A stretch of 32,279 nucleotides of DNA. Origin: Bacteroidia bacterium. GTDB taxonomy: Bacteria > Bacteroidota > Bacteroidia > Bacteroidales > VadinHA17. Below are positions 30,160 through 32,279 of the stretch, piece after piece. The stretch lies in contig JAPLDX010000049.1 of the NCBI GenBank assembly GCA_026391215.1, forward strand, positions 1 to 32,279, given 5' to 3'. Numbering within the stretch: the stretch's first letter is position 1; every line of letters begins with the position of its first letter. Position numbers and translations under genes: made by a program. The notes under the pieces were generated by a model, which saw only the letters and a list, made by a program, of their open reading frames with translations, had not been told where the DNA came from and did no database searches.

Positions 30160-32279
30160 TTAACGGGCATTTGGTGCATCATTCAACAGCTTTTGAATTA
30201 ATGATAACAGATCTTGTTCTTCTTTGTCAAGTTTTCTTTTTATCCTTTGTTCGTTTAATAAGACAGCTGAAGTTTTAAGATCGCTCTTATAACCGGAATT
30301 ATCACCCATCTGATATCGTAATCTTGACCTGAAATAGTAATAAGGGTATTCATCGGGACCCAGCTGAACAGCCTTATTCAGGTCATTTAATGCTTCCTGT
30401 AAATTTTCTGATTGCTGGAAAGCCAGGCCTCTGCTTAGGAAAACTTTTGCATCTTCAGGAAAGTTGTCAATAATTGTCGTAAATGCGAGTATTGCCTCCT
30501 TCCAGCGCTTCATGGAAGAATATATCTGCCCTGTCTTTTTCAGGACAGAAAAATTGAGAGACCATGTTTTCAGATAGTTTTCATATTCACCGAGTGCACC
30601 CTGAATGTTGCCGTTTTGTTCCATGATTTCAGCGCGGTCGATTAATAATGGGGCATTTTGAGGATTTTTTCCTATTTCTTCGTTCAGCAATGAAATTGCT
30701 TTGTCATAATCTATCCGCGCCAGGTCAGGAGATGAATTATTCCTGAAGAAAGAACCTCTTTCACGAAATCCTGTATAACTATTGGGATCAACTGATACTG
30801 CTTTGTCAAAATCAGCTTTTGCAGCCAGCCTGTCGCCTTTCGCTAAAGATAAGTTTGCCCGGGAAATATAGAACGCGGACTCGTTCGGATACCTCTCTAT
30901 TAATCTGTTCAACAAATCAAGAGATAGTTCCCTCTGGTTATTATTCTGATACAAAGTGGCCAGATTATAGGTAACTTTCATATTGTCAGGCTGCAATCCC
31001 AGCATCTTTTTTAAATAGGTTGCAGCTTTATTCCATTGCCCCATTTTTTGATAGCTTGTCGCAACTAATTCATATCCACTGAAGTTTTTCGGATTTGATT
31101 CCAGGACATTTAATCCATCCTTCAGTGCTCCATCATTGTCGTCCATCAATAATCGCAATTCGCCACGTTTGGCATATAATGATTTATCTGCCGGATTCTT
31201 CTGAATTTGGTCTTCAATCAGTCTTTTGGCAACAGCTCTGTCCTGAAGATCATTTTTCGACTTCGATCTCCCCAAAACTAAATCTACAGAAAGCCTGTTA
31301 TTATATGCATCAAAATATGTACTATCTGCTTTTAATGCGTTTTCAATGTTTACCAGGGCATCGCTGTACTCTTTAATAAATATGCTTAACGTAGCCAGCC
31401 GGTTGTAATACATCGCATTTTTGGAAAATTCATCAGTCATGTTCCTTAAATTCTGGACCTTACTGGCAAAAAACTCCGGGATATTAGCAGCTCTTTTATC
31501 AAAAACTAAATTTTCGAGTAAAACAGGAGGGGAATCGTTGCCATTTTCATCTATATGGGTAATGTATAGCTGGGTGTAAGGACCTCTGTTTTTTGAAGAA
31601 AAAACAAGCCATCTGCTATTGGGTGACCAGGAGTGCCATGAATTCATTTTTTCTGTATTGCATTTCATTAAGCGTGGATTTCCTCCCCTGGCTGGCATAA
31701 TATACAGTTTGCTGTCACCTTGTAACAGCATGAAGTTTTCCGACTGACAAAACACAATCCATTTACCATCGGGTGAATACCTGGCAAAGAAGTTGCTTTT
31801 ATTGTTATTTGAAGCGCCGGCAACAGGTATGGCCTTCCCGCCCTGGCCTTCATTAAACGGAATATGGTACAGATCAAACTTAAATTCCTTCTGTCTTGAA
31901 ATGAATTCTTTAACATCCTCTGAATTAAGCAATACGCTCTGTGAATTTTCAATTTTAGAAGAAATATACCTGTCAGCCCGGGTGAACAATACTTCAAGGC
32001 CGTCAGGCGACCAGTTCGGGTTGCTTTGAACATATTTTTTATCGGAAGCTCCCGGGAGCTCATAAAATTTCTTTGCATCCCTGTCATATACGCCAATTAT
32101 ACCTTTAATCGGGAAAAACAATTGCGAATAATCAAGGTTATCCACAGCCACAAACACGGAACGATCCTTTACCGTGGATAGCACATATTTACCATCAGGT
32201 GAAATCTGAGACAGTAAACCATATGTTGGTTCCCCTTCATCTCTTTTATAATCGCTCCATGTGATTATTTTATCAAAAG
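30160..32279 (-). CDS. PD40 beta-propeller plus TPR repeat protein, N-terminus beyond the window
   Basis: The reading frame is open to the right edge (the codons before 32184 read ISPDGKYV and continue upstream), so the true start lies outside. The first part carries PD40/TolB-like propeller blades (NPNWSPDGLEVLFTR, FARYSPDGKWIVFCQ, HSWSPNSRWLVFSSKN). From about base 31450 to the end there are about nine TPR units (DALVNIENALKADSTYFDAYNN, ALNDLNKAVQLGPDEYPYYYFRS and others). The combination suggests a periplasmic or surface scaffold in protein-protein contacts; related propeller-TPR proteins in Bacteroidota are often membrane-anchored. The function of this one is unknown. The DUF1080 gene follows. 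Confidence 0.82.
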   Translation of the reverse strand, partial: FDKIITWSDYKRDEGEPTYGLLSQISPDGKYVLSTVKDRSVFVAVDNLDYSQLFFPIKGIIGVYDRDAKKFYELPGASDKKYVQSNPNWSPDGLEVLFTRADRYISSKIENSQSVLLNSEDVKEFISRQKEFKFDLYHIPFNEGQGGKAIPVAGASNNNKSNFFARYSPDGKWIVFCQSENFMLLQGDSKLYIMPARGGNPRLMKCNTEKMNSWHSWSPNSRWLVFSSKNRGPYTQLYITHIDENGNDSPPVLLENLVFDKRAANIPEFFASKVQNLRNMTDEFSKNAMYYNRLATLSIFIKEYSDALVNIENALKADSTYFDAYNNRLSVDLVLGRSKSKNDLQDRAVAKRLIEDQIQKNPADKSLYAKRGELRLLMDDNDGALKDGLNVLESNPKNFSGYELVATSYQKMGQWNKAATYLKKMLGLQPDNMKVTYNLATLYQNNNQRELSLDLLNRLIERYPNESAFYISRANLSLAKGDRLAAKADFDKAVSVDPNSYTGFRERGSFFRNNSSPDLARIDYDKAISLLNEEIGKNPQNAPLLIDRAEIMEQNGNIQGALGEYENYLKTWSLNFSVLKKTGQIYSSMKRWKEAILAFTTIIDNFPEDAKVFLSRGLAFQQSENLQEALNDLNKAVQLGPDEYPYYYFRSRLRYQMGDNSGYKSDLKTSAVLLNEQRIKRKLDKEEQDLLSLIQKLLNDAPNAR

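Overview
The window is a chromosomal segment from a member of the Bacteroidota, most likely class Bacteroidia (Bacteroidales/Marinilabiliales-like). The sequence shows three lines of evidence. There are type IX secretion (T9SS) cargo proteins with both kinds of C-terminal sorting domain, plus a PorP/SprF protein. There are many TAnnTTTG -7 promoter boxes, several with TTG about 20 nt upstream. There are also families typical of this phylum: a FISUMP surface protein, a START-like domain protein, a DUF1080 lipoprotein, a long LptF/LptG-type permease and fused RibBA. Codon use looks uniform; no phage, IS transposase, CRISPR array or rRNA was seen.

Layout. 1-5055: the 3' part of a very large HYR/SprB-repeat adhesin with a type B T9SS domain (broken by a one-base frameshift near 2540), then its PorP/SprF partner. 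5077-8200: a secreted EEP-family nuclease/phosphatase, the CCA-adding enzyme and a thioredoxin with a sigma-54-type promoter. 8200-12253 (minus): xseB, xseA, a subtilisin-like protease with a type A T9SS domain and a MORN-repeat protein. 12294-14361: dnaK with a paired-hairpin repeat downstream and a second sigma-54-type promoter upstream. 14441-15973: panB and an RluA-type pseudouridine synthase. 16078-19148: a small secreted protein divergent from a histidine kinase/OmpR-type regulator pair, with four helically phased GTTAA(T) repeats between them. 19135-24482: cdd, a LysM glucosaminidase lipoprotein, fmt, ribBA and an LptF/LptG permease. 24543-25115: an S23-type four-helix-bundle gene between opposed arrays of 8-bp repeats, apparently inserted between a START-like gene and lptF. 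25606-26990: tRNA-Met and a frameshifted FISUMP protein. 27066-28207: a small envelope-stress-like cluster (YtxH, holin-like protein and two small proteins). 28204-32279 (minus): two lipoproteins and a beta-propeller/TPR protein running off the right edge.

How the genes work together. Much of the window serves the cell envelope: T9SS cargo and outer-membrane partner, LPS export, peptidoglycan hydrolysis and a kinase/regulator pair with a candidate target gene. The rest is housekeeping: tRNA maturation (CCA enzyme, tRNA-Met, Fmt), protein quality control (DnaK, thioredoxin), DNA repair (exonuclease VII) and vitamin synthesis (PanB, RibBA). The strongest regulatory signals are the phased repeats between the kinase and the secreted protein, which give a CpxP/CpxRA-like layout, and the matching sigma-54 elements before trxA and dnaK. 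The most unusual structural element is the four-helix-bundle cassette with inverted octamer arrays. No gap longer than 300 bases lacks a gene.
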